Part shown: positions 1 to 13,600 of the stretch, piece by piece
How positions within the stretch are numbered: the stretch's first letter is position 1
Layout: each line of letters begins with the position of its first letter
Assembly: GCA_017562135.1 (NCBI GenBank)
Contig: QEYB01001312.1
Coordinates: 558,001 to 622,000, forward strand
Source: Dipylidium caninum
Taxonomy: Eukaryota; Platyhelminthes; Cestoda; Cyclophyllidea; Dipylidiidae
Direction: 5' to 3'
Length of the DNA: 64,000 nucleotides
Made by a program: the position numbers and the translations under genes
The notes under the pieces: generated by a model
The model's input: the letters and a program-made list of their open reading frames with translations, nothing else
Database searches by the model: none
What the model was told of the DNA's origin: nothing

Positions 1-184
1 AAATAAAAAAAATGTATATAAATGTATAAATTCCATGTAAATTCCCCGTATTTCAAGGATCAAAGAACATTTGTGTGGATGACCAAAAAAGCGAGTTTGA
101 AAATAAATAAAAGTTTAGCAATATTAAAAGTACACAAATGGGACTGGTATACATTTCCATGCATGAGACAATATCCACTCTTAC

Positions 185-327
185 CAGCCCTGTGATCTAG
201 GTCTGAAAGTCTTTGGTCTCTTTCCAGAACCCTTGCTACATTATCTTTCATAATTCCAACAACTTCATTCACTTCAGCTTGCTGTTGTTGAATTCTATCC
301 TGACCCGCATACGAATATCCTTGGGCA
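185..327 (-). CDS. VAMP: Synaptobrevin/VAMP R-SNARE, one internal exon
   Basis: This exon encodes the first half of an R-SNARE motif. The residues QAEVNEVVGIMKDNVARVLE and then RDQRLSDLDHRAG match the vesicle SNARE synaptobrevin, which pairs with syntaxin and SNAP-25 to fuse vesicles with the plasma membrane. The zero-layer arginine is present in VLERD. On the minus strand the exon starts after a pyrimidine-rich acceptor ending CCTTCTTAG and stops at a GTAAGA donor inside a codon (phase 1), exactly where the family continues with Asp-Ala-Leu. The rest of the SNARE motif and the membrane anchor must lie beyond the left edge. The upstream exon with the true start was not found; the hydrophobic reading frame continuing to about 440 is probably intron. 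The gene is divergent from the arrestin gene. Confidence 0.85.
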
Positions 328-1634
328 CTAAGAAGGTATTGGACATGAAATGATGGTAGGAGTTGAGGAACATCATAAAAATGACCGGCTAGAATAGGTA
401 CCAGACAATTGCAAATTAGCAGAAACGCTAGTAAATCCATCGCCCCAGGTGCATAAAGGTAGCTGAGGTGAAATACATCGTGATTAGAAAGCCAGCTACC
501 GGGGTTTCGAGAGCCGAGTAATAAGATAGTTCAAGAAAACAGTATCACATACCGATCATTTCCAAAGGGTGAGTTGTACGCCCTACAGCAAAACAAATTA
601 ACGTAATAAACTCAACAAGCGATTACGGACATCTCTAGCGACGACAATTAGCACTAAACCAACTCAAGTGGACACCATTATCAATATAATTTTCATCAAA
701 TGAACAAGAAAATATTTCGTGCCCAACGCATTAGGCTAATAACGGCAAACTCATTGCATGTATTTTATTAGGCAAAATTATTAATTTCTTGACATGCAAT
801 TCTGAAGGTAGTAATTCTTTTGAAATCTGAAGAAAACAGTAACGTGTAAAATTGCACACCTCGGAAAAATATTTTCGTGCCAAGCAGAAACAGCGCGATG
901 GCTGTAGTAGTATAAAAAGGGGGACGGATATATATATAAAGCAAAAATATGGCCATAAACGGGGGATCCTGCATGTTGGTACCGAAAGAACACTCACCAA
1001 GTCTATTGTACCTAAATACAGACGGCGATTGGATGCCGGATTAAAAATTCGCAATTGTGCAAACTCAAGCTTTATAGAGGTTTCCGCTGTCCACATTAAA
1101 TTAATCGGATGTTCATCCGCTTAAACTGCTCGCTTTAACGGTACATGAGTGAAAAGGAGCATCGCATTTTAGATGCCTTAGAGCTGAGTGCCGATTGTTA
1201 GAATTTTTACAATGCAATATAGGTAGCCGAAACAGTGTCGTATGATAGACCTAGGTTATTTCAAATTGTGGCATTTTTAAGTGACAAGCGTTTAAATGGA
1301 ACCTATAGCATTTCATAACGCGTTCCCCTGGCCTTGTTACTACATTTTGTTGATAATTTAAGTAGATAGAAGCTCTATCGAGCTCAAAGATCTCAAGTTT
1401 CACTGGCCCGACATTTTTGCTTTAAAGATTCCGCCTTTCTATGACCTTGCGCGGAGTGTCTCTGCTGGCTTTAGCGTCCGGGAGTGGTTGCATTTATTTT
1501 AATTACCACTGTTGCCCCTTGCTGGTTTGCATTTTTTCAGACCCTATTTTCACGACTTCCTAACAAATTTCCAGGTTCCGTGGCAGTAGCTACAGCATAT
1601 ATCTGTCGTCAAGTGACTTGAGACGTTCATTACG
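328..1634. other. Interval between VAMP exon and arrestin start
   Basis: AT-rich sequence between two divergent genes. It should hold the first synaptobrevin exon(s), the first synaptobrevin intron and both promoters. No open frame in it resembles a known protein, and I could not place the VAMP start codon. Short frames between 731 and 1124 overlap on both strands and look like chance. Confidence 0.5.
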
Positions 1635-4600
1635 ATGACTGATTTTAAAAGACATGGAACAAGGTATTTCGTGTCATTATCGCTCATCCTTTTTAAGGAT
1701 TTTCAAAAAATCTACCCCTAACGGGAAGGTTCGTAGATATTTATGCCAATATCTAGCCTTTAGGTAACTGTCTATTTGGGCAAACGCGATTTCATTGACC
1801 ACCTGACCCATGTGGATCCAATCGGTAATTTCTGTTGCATTCTTTCTTCATCTACTTGAAAAATCTACTTCTTGTCCATTAATCTCTTTCTATTACGATC
1901 TTTGATATTTAGACATTGTCTTTTTTCGTTTAGAAGGCGTTGTGTTAGTTGATCCCGAATACGTGAATGGTCGCAAAGTTTTTGTCCATCTTTTATGCAC
2001 TTTTCGGCACGGTCGCGATGGAGATGAGTTTCACGGTATTAATTGGCATAGGGACTTGTTTCTCAATACCAAGCAAGTCTATCCTCCCATGGGTATTTTG
2101 GATGAAAACTCTCAACATTCGAAGATCTCTCGCCTTCAGGAAAGACTTATTCGAAAACTGGGTGCAGATAGTTATCCCTTCACTTTTAAGGTATTTCTTC
2201 CCGATATTAGATTTTTTATTCGCCTTCAAAACTTGCGTTGTCTTCTATCAAATAACTTGTTAAAAAAACTTTTTATATTCGATTGTGGAGATATGTTTTA
2301 GTTTTGATTGATTTCCTTATCTATAATGTATGCGCAATTTTTGCTTCCCTTAAGTCGAAGTGCTTTTAATTCCGTTAATTAGTTGTTCATTTCATTTTTT
2401 TATCCTACATAAACCGACAAATTAACTTGTGACATTTAGTTCCTCCCTATGTGCATTAACCAAACTTCCTTCAGATTTTAATACTCCATATGACAATAGG
2501 TCTGCTGATAGTCATTGTTGGCCCACTGAGTGTCTTTTTATGGAAGATTTGCGCTAGTGCGGAATTCATTTTATCTGCGACATTTTTATTCCTAGGTGTG
2601 GTTTCCTTGCTTTCATGATCATTTTGGCAATGCTATTTTGTTCCAAAGATGTCGCAATAGTTTACGATTTTTGAGCCTTTGGCTAAATATGAGTAAGATT
2701 TGGTAAAATTACCCCTCAAAACCATCTTTCTTAAATGGGAAAATGCATACGTGTCGATGTTAGCTGTTGCAGTTATAATCGCACTTCATGTGGGTTAAGG
2801 TCGGTTTTATGGTTTGATTGTGAATTCGTCCAGATGTGATGCAATTGTCCCTATTTCTCAGTTTTGTACATAGTTTTTCGTAACTTTCTTGACTTATTTT
2901 CCCCTTTTGACTTTTTTGTTTATGCTAAACGCTCTACCCTTGTTTTTACCGAGCTACTTTTACCTTATCGAAACACTCGTTCCTTAAGTGCAGAAAATTG
3001 CCTTTTTATTAAATCTGTTCTATTTTTATGGATGCTTATATCTTCATTTCGCTTTAGTTCTAACCTTATTGCAAGTGTCTTCCCATTTACAATGTTTTTT
3101 TCTAAAGAGGACAAAAGCTCTTCCACGACTTCAGCTTTTTTACCGTTCCAGCTCTCGATTTATCCCTCAGAGCTCTCTGGGACGTGGGACCCCTTTCAGA
3201 AAGTGAGGGATGGAGCACAGAAGAGTTCTATCTCACATCACTAGCCACTGATATGGAGGAGGCTGGCATAATTAATTAGTTCCATGAAGTGGATAAATAT
3301 TATTTATTTATACTCTGAATCCGTTATTTTCCCAGACGTTCTGAGCAATATTATGTTCTAATAATCGTATTAGTAGAAAAAAGTTGCGTCTTACGAATTT
3401 TGAAGAATTGAACAATGACATTACTTGGGACCACCTTCTTGTGAAATGTACATTTATCTGTGTAAATCTACGTATTTTAATGAACTGTTCAATAAAGCAG
3501 GGATGACGTGCCCTTGTCGCCAGACACTGTCAAAATGAAAATCTAGAGCCATCGACTTGACAAGCATTTAGGGAAGTTTGGCATTTACAACTGTAGTGAG
3601 GGACGTTGTTTGCACTGTGCGTAAATTCATTCTTTCTAATGGCTACTTTGTGCATTCTGATAACTAATTTGTCTGAAGAGCAACTGTCACTACCGCAGCC
3701 TACCACTTCTGTTGTAAATTTTGCATTATACATTTAGTGCTCATAATCACTAGGCCGGTGTATATATGCGGCCTTTTATTTAGTAATCAGCTTCGGATCC
3801 TGTCTAGAGTGTGGAAAACCCTAGTCATTTCCTTGTGTTATGAAAAGCCTTATTGCTGCACGGGCCAGACCCTCTATTACCCGGTCTCCCCCAGTTTATC
3901 CTTTGTAATAACCATTTCTTCCAACCCTATTTGGAAATTAATGCAGTAGTCTCCTTCTTTTTTAAACAGTGTCACTGATTGATTTGACCAAATTAATTTA
4001 ACAAGCCAACCACCAGCTTTACGGTTTTATGCACAACCTTTCCACTCTATTTGTCCAGTTGCATTTTCACGGTCTCTGAGTCACACTCGATCTGTTTTTT
4101 TTGTGTTTTGGCAATGGGTTGATTTCTCTTAGGAGAGTTAGGAGGTCTCCGGCTGACAGAGATTGCCCTTTCGGTTTCGCCAAGAATTGAAAAAATTGGT
4201 TAGTTAGGCAGTTTGGGGGATGTCATTCGAATTTCCTGGTAGTCTCTAAGAGGATTTTAATTTAGCTACAGTAGAGAAATACTGTAGGTGGGCGAAGAGT
4301 TTCTGCATTGTTGTTATTATTATGTTTCGGTTATACATTAGGTCGTTACTAAGTCGCCTCAGGAAAATGTTTCTTGGACATCCACCAATCCAGGGCCGTG
4401 CACGATACTTTTGCCTACAATCTGTCGAATAAAAACTTTTTATTCACCACCACTGTCTAGAAAATTCCTTTTTTCCTCCATCGCTTTCACTCAATAAATT
4501 CTGAGTCATCCATCCACCTCTGCCTCCTCCTCCATCACAAGGAGGTTTGGTGCCATGTCCCTCGTGTTCCCTCGATGCCCGAATACTAATTTAAACAGTC

Positions 4601-7600
4601 AAATCATGTGTAATCGGAAATGGTTTGGGATTTGCCTTTGTGGCGGTGGACGCGTCCCTTCTTTGGCACGCCCACAAAGGCCGCCTTTCCATGGGTGTCT
4701 GTTTCCCGCCTTTGCCTTGCCCGACATGTCGCGTCTATATCGTCTGGATTCCATTCCCGTCCATCTTTTACGTCTGTCCAAACATATGGTGACTCACTGG
4801 GACGTGAAGACGCAAGTGAAATGGGAACACGGCCACCAGTGACGTTAACCTCCTCGGCACCCCTCTCTTTCGGTCCAATTAATCCCTACTTCAGCAAGAG
4901 GTATGGGCCGCATTTGTGCCTCACATTTACGACCTAAGCACAATTAAACATATGCTTCTTTAAATTGCTTAGGGAAGTATGTTCTCACCTCTTCTAGCAC
5001 TACAGCTTCTATCCACCTCCGATGTTCTCTGTTTACCAAATTTTAGTAGTCGCTCGACTCGTACGTAAAACCAAGGCAAGAAGAGGCAAACATTTTATTT
5101 ACTGTTGTTGCACTTGCAAAACGTGTAAATAAGAAGTCTGCGTGTTGTATCGCTTTCGTCTGCTCCATTAATTATATCTTAAAATGAACATGAGCTCTAA
5201 TTCATCTAATATACTTACATCCGTCAGATTTAGGAAACAACTTATTTACTTGTTCAGCTGGGAAAGTGCTGAAGGTAACATAAGCGTCTCGTTTGTTTCC
5301 ATTGTTTCGGAATAGGCCTCTCATCCTCCTCCTCCTCCTTAAGAAGAGGGAGTTAGATCCGAAAAATTTACTATTTACTAAATTAATTTACCGCGTAAGT
5401 ACTTATCTCTCGTTTCGCTATCTCACATCTCTGTGGATATATTCTACCTACCTGTCCTACCCTCTCCTCCCCCCCGTCGATCTTTTTTACATAAAAGTGT
5501 CACTGTGTAGGGTACCAGCCCAAAAGATTTTCTGCATCAGTTGCTTGCTCTCAGCGGTAGACTAAAGTCAAGATTTGAGACGATTGAGTCTAATGCCTAG
5601 TCTGGTCGTCTCACCCCAAAGGGAGCTGATTTAAGCATTACTGACTCAGAATTTGCGGTCAATTTGCATTCATTCTTATCTCGAGCAACCCAAGAATCCG
5701 CAATGACCAATTTGTTTGTCTCCGATGCATTTTACCAAACTGCTACGTAACAAGGCAATTCACTTTCCTAATGTTTGTGAAAAGCTAGGACTAAGCGTTT
5801 TTTACCTATAAAAAGTGTCTATTTAAGAGAAAAAGGCAAATTCTGGTTTATTTCTCCCTTGGGCTTTTGGTAAGCGTCTGCGATTAGGGGGAAACGAGTT
5901 CGCTCCTGGGTATACGCAATCCGATCCCACCTCCACATAAGTATTGCATCCTCACTGACAATGTTGCAGACAGTAACAGATGAATTTACCCTTCATCTTT
6001 TTATTATAACTACTTTGATGTATCTGAAACCTGTAGGCTATAGAAAGGTCGCTTTCGTCTGTTAAGTCGCCACTGTCAGTGACTTCTGTCCTCTGGTTTA
6101 ATAAAATGTTTCACTGTCATCATCCATTATACTTCTCTTGCCAGTCATGTTACAATTCCGGACCATCTTCATTTGGTGTGGTACTGCAGCACGAAACCCC
6201 TTTTTGACTATGAGTCTCTTTACCACTTTTGACTTAACTAAAGGTCCAGTCAAACTTAGTACCACTGTTTATCTGGCTCAGGATATTCAGAAAGCCGAGA
6301 AATGATGCTATTCCTTCTGGTGATGGGAATTTGGGGATTCCAAGATCCGTATTGCGCTCACTGTCACCTCTGTGCACCGACTTTCTGTTCCTATCATCCT
6401 CTTCTTGGCCCTTTTCTTCTGTTACGCGTGTCGATTGAGCTTATCCATGGTTTCTTAGTTAAGGCTTTGAGACCCTCCACATGCATAAAATGGTTTTCTG
6501 GACCGTTTGAAACGGTTTGACTAGACTAGGTCTTATTTTTTGGCCCTTCAAAAGATACCACCTTCTTTTTTGTAAATCCGACTAATTGTAGTGCTATGCG
6601 GAGTCGTGAAGCAATCGAACAGGATGTGACTTTTTCCGTGGAAATAATTGCTTTATGGACAAACCCTCACCTCGGTAGACTACTGCTAGAATTGCTCTCT
6701 CTCTCGTTCGTGCTCCCAAACTGGGAGCCCTGATGGAGCGTAAGAAGTAGTTCACTCTGTCCAGGGGGTACCGATGATAGTTAATTTTCTTATTGCTTTC
6801 ATTTTTATTTGCCCAAATTGGAGTGCTTAGGCGCTATGGTATGCACATTTCTTGAACTGATTTTAAACAACCGGTTGGGCGTAAGTATTCTCCTTCATTT
6901 AGACAGTAACTACTTTTCCTGAATGCGCTGCAACTCGTTGGCTCCTTGGCACATTGAGCCTAGCAGATTTCTTGATCCCGGCACGGCCAGATCGGCTTTT
7001 CGGGGTTGTCGTTCAACCCCCATTGACCCTCGTTGAGTACGACGAATTTTGTCGAGGTGTTACTTCCAGCCTATTGCGTCGTCCTTCCCCATTGACCAGT
7101 TCGACAAAGCCTAACCATTGTCAATCTGTGCACGGTTTGTGGACGTAATCTGTCCATTGAGAGGTCCATAAAGGAACGACATCATTCAGTCGTGCCCGTG
7201 GGCGAATGTGGTGAAATTGTTCAAACGATTAAATTCACGCATATTTTGACGTCTTATACGTTGGAGGTAGTCAGTTGTGCTGCGAATGATCATGCCTAAA
7301 AGTGCCAGCGTTCGAGAACCAAATTTCAAGGAAGGTTCGAGGCCAAAAAGCGAGAGAGGTCTGCCATCCTTGCGACTTGATTTTTTATGTGACATCAGAT
7401 TGCCCTTTTAAAGTTCGACCAACGCCCCCCCCCAACCGCCAAAATGATTGGTTTGCTTTCACGAACTACGATCCTATGACCTGTTAAGGCCACCTTCTAC
7501 GAAATCTCTCATCTTACCTCACTTTTACCCTTATTCAACATTTTAGCTGGGTTGCCTTGGGTGACTGCAGCGCAGTTTTCGTGAGGCGTGGAACCGCACT

Positions 7601-10600
7601 CATCTTGAACGCTTCTGGCATTGGCTGGTTCTCCCACGCCAACGCAGGAATTGTAGAAGCCACATTTACTGACAGCCCTGTAGTTTAAGTCACCTCTTCA
7701 AAATACGGAGGGTTTACGGCCTAGGCAACATTACAGACAAATACGACTTGTCTACTTGGCTATGATTGTATTTCCACCAATCCCGGTTATTTTACTAATC
7801 GAAGAGGTATTTAACGAGCTCTTCTCGAAGACGTTTATTCCCGGCTCTCAGCGCACGTGTTTCCGTTCGTGGCGTTGTCTTAAACCACTAGCCTTGGCAA
7901 GAGCGAAGTTCAAGAAATGCGCTTTTTAAATTCGAAGGCCGAAATTTTATTCTCCTTTTATTCTTGCAATCTTCTGCTTTTACCTAGGTGAAGCCTTAGG
8001 GTATTTGTCTGGTTTCTTGTATTTGTGATCACAATTACATACATTTATGCCTCTCCATCCTTCGCACTATTTGTTTAGTTTCAGTTAATTTTTTTCGTTA
8101 GAAGAGGTAATTATGTTGGAAATTTGCTATCCGTATGTTATTGAAGCCGCAAAACCTTTGTATAGTGGTAAAATGCAAATTTTGATGCAGAAGATACAAA
8201 CTTTATCGTTGTAATCATAGTATCCACTCGTTCATTTCCTTTACAACTGTTTTCAGGCAAACCGGGGCATAAGTCCTACTTTGGTGATGCCTCTTCAAAT
8301 AGCCAAGAGTGTGCTAAAGCCTTCTGCAGGAATGTATGTCCTTGTATGTTAAAGTACTCCATATTCCCCTCCCTACTGGTCCGAGTCTCGATTATAGCTT
8401 CGAAATATGGTAATGCTATAGCTTCGAAATATGGTAATGCTTTATTTTGAGTGGATTGCCTCTAAATTCTCCCGACCACTTCGACAGACCACCGCAAAGT
8501 GCGCTGACGTGATTATATAAAACCGTGGGAAATAGTAAGAAACGCGTTGGTATTCTTGCAAACGCAAGTTGTTTTTTGTATATAGTCTGCCCCTCCCTTT
8601 TTCTCCTCCCCCCCATGTCTGCAATTTTTGTGGTGGGCGAAAACGTACAAACTTGGCCTTCCCCCGAAAGCACACCTGGCCATCCGATTTTTTGGCCGAT
8701 TAGCTGGTTGGTTGGTTAACTAGGTGATATGTTTCCTTAGCGGTGCAGGCGAAAGCAGCAAAATGGCTTCTTGCGACGTATTAAGTATTGGCGATACGCA
8801 GACTCCTTAGGCTGTGAGTCCTCCAGACATGGGACGTAATGCTTACCCCTCAATGAACTATTGTCCCAAACTTTTTGATACTCCGAGGGCACTTCTTACC
8901 ATAAAGGACTACATCTGCAGTGTGGAAAGCTGCATTCTCTTTTTGAAATAGTTCTCCCACTCCATCTTTGCAATTGACACAGCGCTTAACGCAACCATTT
9001 TGTTAAGCTCGAATCGGTGTGGCTGATGCGTTGGTTTCTTAGGCTTGTCATGTCATTAAACATTCACCTCATGCTGGTTTTGGTCGCCTACGCTGTGATT
9101 AACCACCTCACATGCTAAATGTTTTTCGTTCTTGTAAAGTGTCTCTATTGAGAATAACTTTCGCTCAGGTATTAGTTGAAAAAATGCGATCATTCGAGAA
9201 ACTTTAGTCACTATTCACAAGCCGTCGTGGCAACCACCCAGCACATTGGACTTGGATCTCTCCCTTCCGACGAGCGCTGTCAGCGTCAGCCCTCTCTTGA
9301 TTAATGACAGTTGTGCTCCGCCTTTAAGTGGAGGTGCCAGTTAATCCATGTTTTAATGATGTTAGTGTGTCATGGACGCAACTTACTGCCTGTATTTTAA
9401 TTCATTGCTTGAAAGTTACTTCATTTACCTCCCAAGAGGCAGTTTGGACTTCAAGCTCTCCCCTAGATTCCCTTCAAAACGCTTATGTACGTCTGACATG
9501 GGTCTTTCTTAGTGCGAAGAGCTTGCTCACGATTCGACCTTGCATCGTCGCTTACCGAAGTGGTGGGTTGAGGAAGAAAACCCGGACTAACCGACCCATT
9601 TGGCATGTCACTGCCTGTGATGGCAGGAATTTTTTTCCATTTATAATGAGACGTTGTTGACGCATCTTTACGTGTGGGGTACGTAAGTAATTTACTCGTC
9701 CATTTGGACTGTTAGTCTCTTGAGGCGCTCGGTTGAGGAGCGAGGTGCATCAGTATATCGTTCTTCGGCTTCCTATCTTTCCTCTGCAGTTTTACACGAT
9801 AACAAGTGATGAAAATTGCCATCATAGAGGTGGGGAGACTCTTCCAGCTGCTCGAATGTTGTAACCACTAGTGAATTTGTCGTCTGCGCTTTAAAACGTT
9901 AAAGGGAATGCGGCTTTCCTCAAAACCCTCACTTACTCGGACAAAACTTTGAAACCATTCGGAGCCTGTTGTAACAATATTAATGAAATTATTCATTTTG
10001 TTGACTTATTTAAAATCGGTAGGAAAATTCATTCAACCAGCAGGTTACTTTGACCATCTCGAACGAGGGGAACTCAGGTCTTACCGAAGCAGAGAGTCCA
10101 CTCGAATAAGCGGTTAGGGTGCCAACCCACTGAAGCCAGTCGTAGGGCAGAATTTCAAAGGTGGAGAGAGATGTCAGATTTTTTGTCTGTTTGACGCAAA
10201 TCTTATGTCGGCGTCTCCTGTCGACGCCACCCAAGCAGTCTCTGTGCCAACACTTATTGTTTCTGCATGTCTGCCTTATTCACTTGTGGCTGCATTCCTG
10301 CTTGTCTCCTTCCTCATGCAAATTCAACACTTTGGGGGCTTTGGTTCTACCTTCCTTCCCCCAAATTGATCACCACTTTAACTACGTGCCTTAGCTCCTA
10401 ATTTTAACTTTTTGAAGCCCTTTTTTAACAAACTGTTTACTTTGGTGTGCACAGAGGCGAATTATGCCTGCCTCTAGGATTTTAAGTTAAGCTCTACAGG
10501 CGTTTGCGTTTGTTCTCGTCTCTGTCAACGGTCTGTCATTGGGAAGGGAGGAGAGAACCTTCAAATGCTAATTTACGGGTGGGTGTCAAATTCCACTTCC

Positions 10601-13600
10601 TTAATTTCTCTTACCCCTCTTAGCGACTCCTCATTTTCCTCAATTTACGTGAGTTTGTATCTCTATCGCCTTGAATATTTATTGGATACCACTTTTGCGT
10701 GCAATAATTAGATGATTTCGTCTAAAGGCTTTTGTCATTTAAATTGATAATTCGACTTATTCTCCCACGATCTGCACCGAAGACCCCCAAAATGGTCGGA
10801 AAACGAAGTCGAATTTCCATCTCAACCTCGAATGCTTGTGTCCCCGGTGCCTTTTGCTTTCGCATGAACGTGTTAAGCGAATTGCAAACGAGAGTTTTAC
10901 CCTCAGCGAATATTCTGTTCTGCGAAAGACAACATCTGATTTATTCTCCCTTTCGAAGGGATGTCGCTTAAAGATTTTCGACTCCTCAATCCCCCCCCCT
11001 CCCCCTCCTCCAATGCCTTCTGCTTTATGACTTTACCTGACACTCTAAAATCCCTCCTTTTGAGAATTTAGACATGGTATTTTGGAGGTAGGCAATCCTT
11101 CGCATCTATAGTAAAGTGCTGAGAGGGAGAGGAACTAAGAGTTTTGTGCTGCACGGAGGAGTCACCATCGCAAATCGCATACTCTGTGAATTACATTAAC
11201 TGATGATCCAGTGAACATGAAACCGCTGCTGCTCGGCCCAATTTTTTGCCGCTTTCGACTTCCCCTACTAAATTGAAAGTGTCTGTTTTCACTTGTGGAT
11301 GGGTCGGTGGTTCTCCAGCTTGAAAAACTTTTCACTCGAAGCTCCTTCCCCTCCCCTCCCCTTTCCTTCCTCTTCCCTCGCCTCCCCCCCGGCCGAAAAG
11401 TGGATTGCCTAACTCTTTGCCTTAACAGAACTATACATTAATGAGGCCTAGTTTCTTGCTCTCAGTTTCTCCAAAAAAACTCCTCACGACAAGCGATGGC
11501 GCAATGAATTCAGGCGGCCGTGAAACAGGAACCCGCATTCTGTCCGAGCACTTTGTTCACAATTGCAGCCCATGGGTGGTGTCAGCGGCAATGGTGGATG
11601 CCTGTCCTCCTGATTAAGTATGAATTAGTAATTGTGAAGGCCTCGGAGGGCCGTTGAATGTGCCAATTAATGGTAGCATTAATGGAGCAGGATTAAAAGT
11701 CAGCGTTGCACACAACTTGGCTGTCCACCTCTTTTTGTACCGCCATGGACATTCAATGGCGGACACGTGGCCCCCACCGCCGTGCGTGGACGGTGCGGGA
11801 GGAGGAAAGGACAGGACAGGACAGGACAGGACAGGACAGGACATGTAACCCCCCCGCCCCCCTGCCTTTAAGCCAAGCCAAAGTGTCGCCATAAGCGGAA
11901 GAATTAAATGACACATTTCCATGGTGCGTTCACATGCCGTGTCGCAATGATCTTGTGAACCTCGCCAAATGTCCTCTCACAAATCGGTTCCTGTTGACAT
12001 GGCGTTAGATGATTCGCGATTTTGTTGAGGTTGGTGATGAAACATTCAACGAAGTTTGAATGGAGCCGTCCTTGTTTCCTTTGTGGCTGAGGTTACCGCT
12101 TCCTCCCCCCAGTAACCGCTTCTGAGGAGCCTTCTTGATGCTCCCAACTCCACTTGTTTCGTAGTTCCATACGATTTTTGCCCTTTTATCGCGTTATTTT
12201 CACCCACTTTAAGAGTGCTTCCAGCAAGACTGATTGTAAGGTTGGAAGTATCTTTCGAAATGAAATTTCTCGAGTGGTTCTAAATTTATCGGTGAGTATG
12301 CTTGTTACATGTGAGGGATTGTTGTTAGGATACGCGAAATCGCCATGCCACTGTGGTGGAGGACGACGGCGATGAAGGTAATTGGCGGTGTGCTTGCAAT
12401 GTGTCCGCCTCCTCCGCCTAATTGGCCGTATAATTTGTCTTTAGAAGGGGTAGGTGGGTGTTTGTCACTCATGTCGCTTTTCTACCCCTCATATTCGATG
12501 CATTTTTTGCACTATTTCCCAAAATGTGGTGTCATTTTCACCTTGGCTTGTAACTTATCGGCCGCTTTGGCAGACACCTCCCACTTATCTACGCAGATCC
12601 CACTCACCATGCGCAGACACACACGGAGAAGTTGGAGACCATTTGGTCCTCGGTGTGTGCAGAATGTGGTGTCTGCCCTGCCTTCCCGGATGGGGTGGGC
12701 GTACTCGCTTCCTTTAGACTGAATTTCTGTATTTCATCTTGATGACTATCCTACGGATAGTTTTTGGCGTTTGGCTTGAGTTAAGGCCAAATATGCCTTT
12801 GTCCGTGGATGTGTCCATCTCGGTTCTCCAATGGCCGGCTATTTGTATTTCGGCTGTTCTACAGTGGCACTCAGAGGAGTCCAAAAGAGGACCCCAGTTA
12901 TTTCTATTTACACTAAATCACCCAGTCTATTTCCCCTTTGGCCGCTGGTGGCACAGCTCAAATGTTGGGAAGGGTATGCGATTGGCCTGAGCCAATCACA
13001 CGCCTCTGCCTTAAGGTGTTGCTCTGTTGTTGCAGACAAATTGCCTTCCAGTAGGTCGTTTTCCCCACAGCCAACACCTCAGATGGGTTTGTGCATGTTT
13101 TGTTGGCGGTAAATGTCACCTCACGACCGACTACGCTATTCACCTCATAGATCTACAGTTTGCCACTGGGCCTCTTCACTACTAACTGAATGTTTAAATC
13201 TGAATAATTTTTTAAATACTCATACCATGGAAAGAAGTACACGAGTCGCTTTCCCTTTTTTTCAGCGATTTTCCTTTCTTATAACCTAACTAATGGTCAA
13301 TTATCGGTGGATACTCCTTATTTTAAAGTTGGTTATAGTAGACTTTCTCTTTTTATCACTTCGTGTCACCTACGCGGAGGGTGAGATCGGGATGTGGAGC
13401 GGTCGACCTCCTGGGAGAGCGCTTTTCCCGACTGCCTGATGACATCTCCGTTATCTTTTATCATTACAAATTTTCCTGGACTTATTGTAGAAAAACTTTC
13501 TTCACTTTGGAACCGTAATTCCTCAAATAAATTTATTTTGTAGTCTCTAATGGTGTTCACCCATAAGTCAGTATTTATCCCAAAAGTTTTTTTTCTACGC

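Noticed and set aside
328..440. Hydrophobic signal-peptide-like N-terminus in frame with the VAMP exon
   Set aside because: A consensus acceptor lies at 328-329 between it and the SNARE motif, and synaptobrevins have no signal peptide; it is most likely intron.
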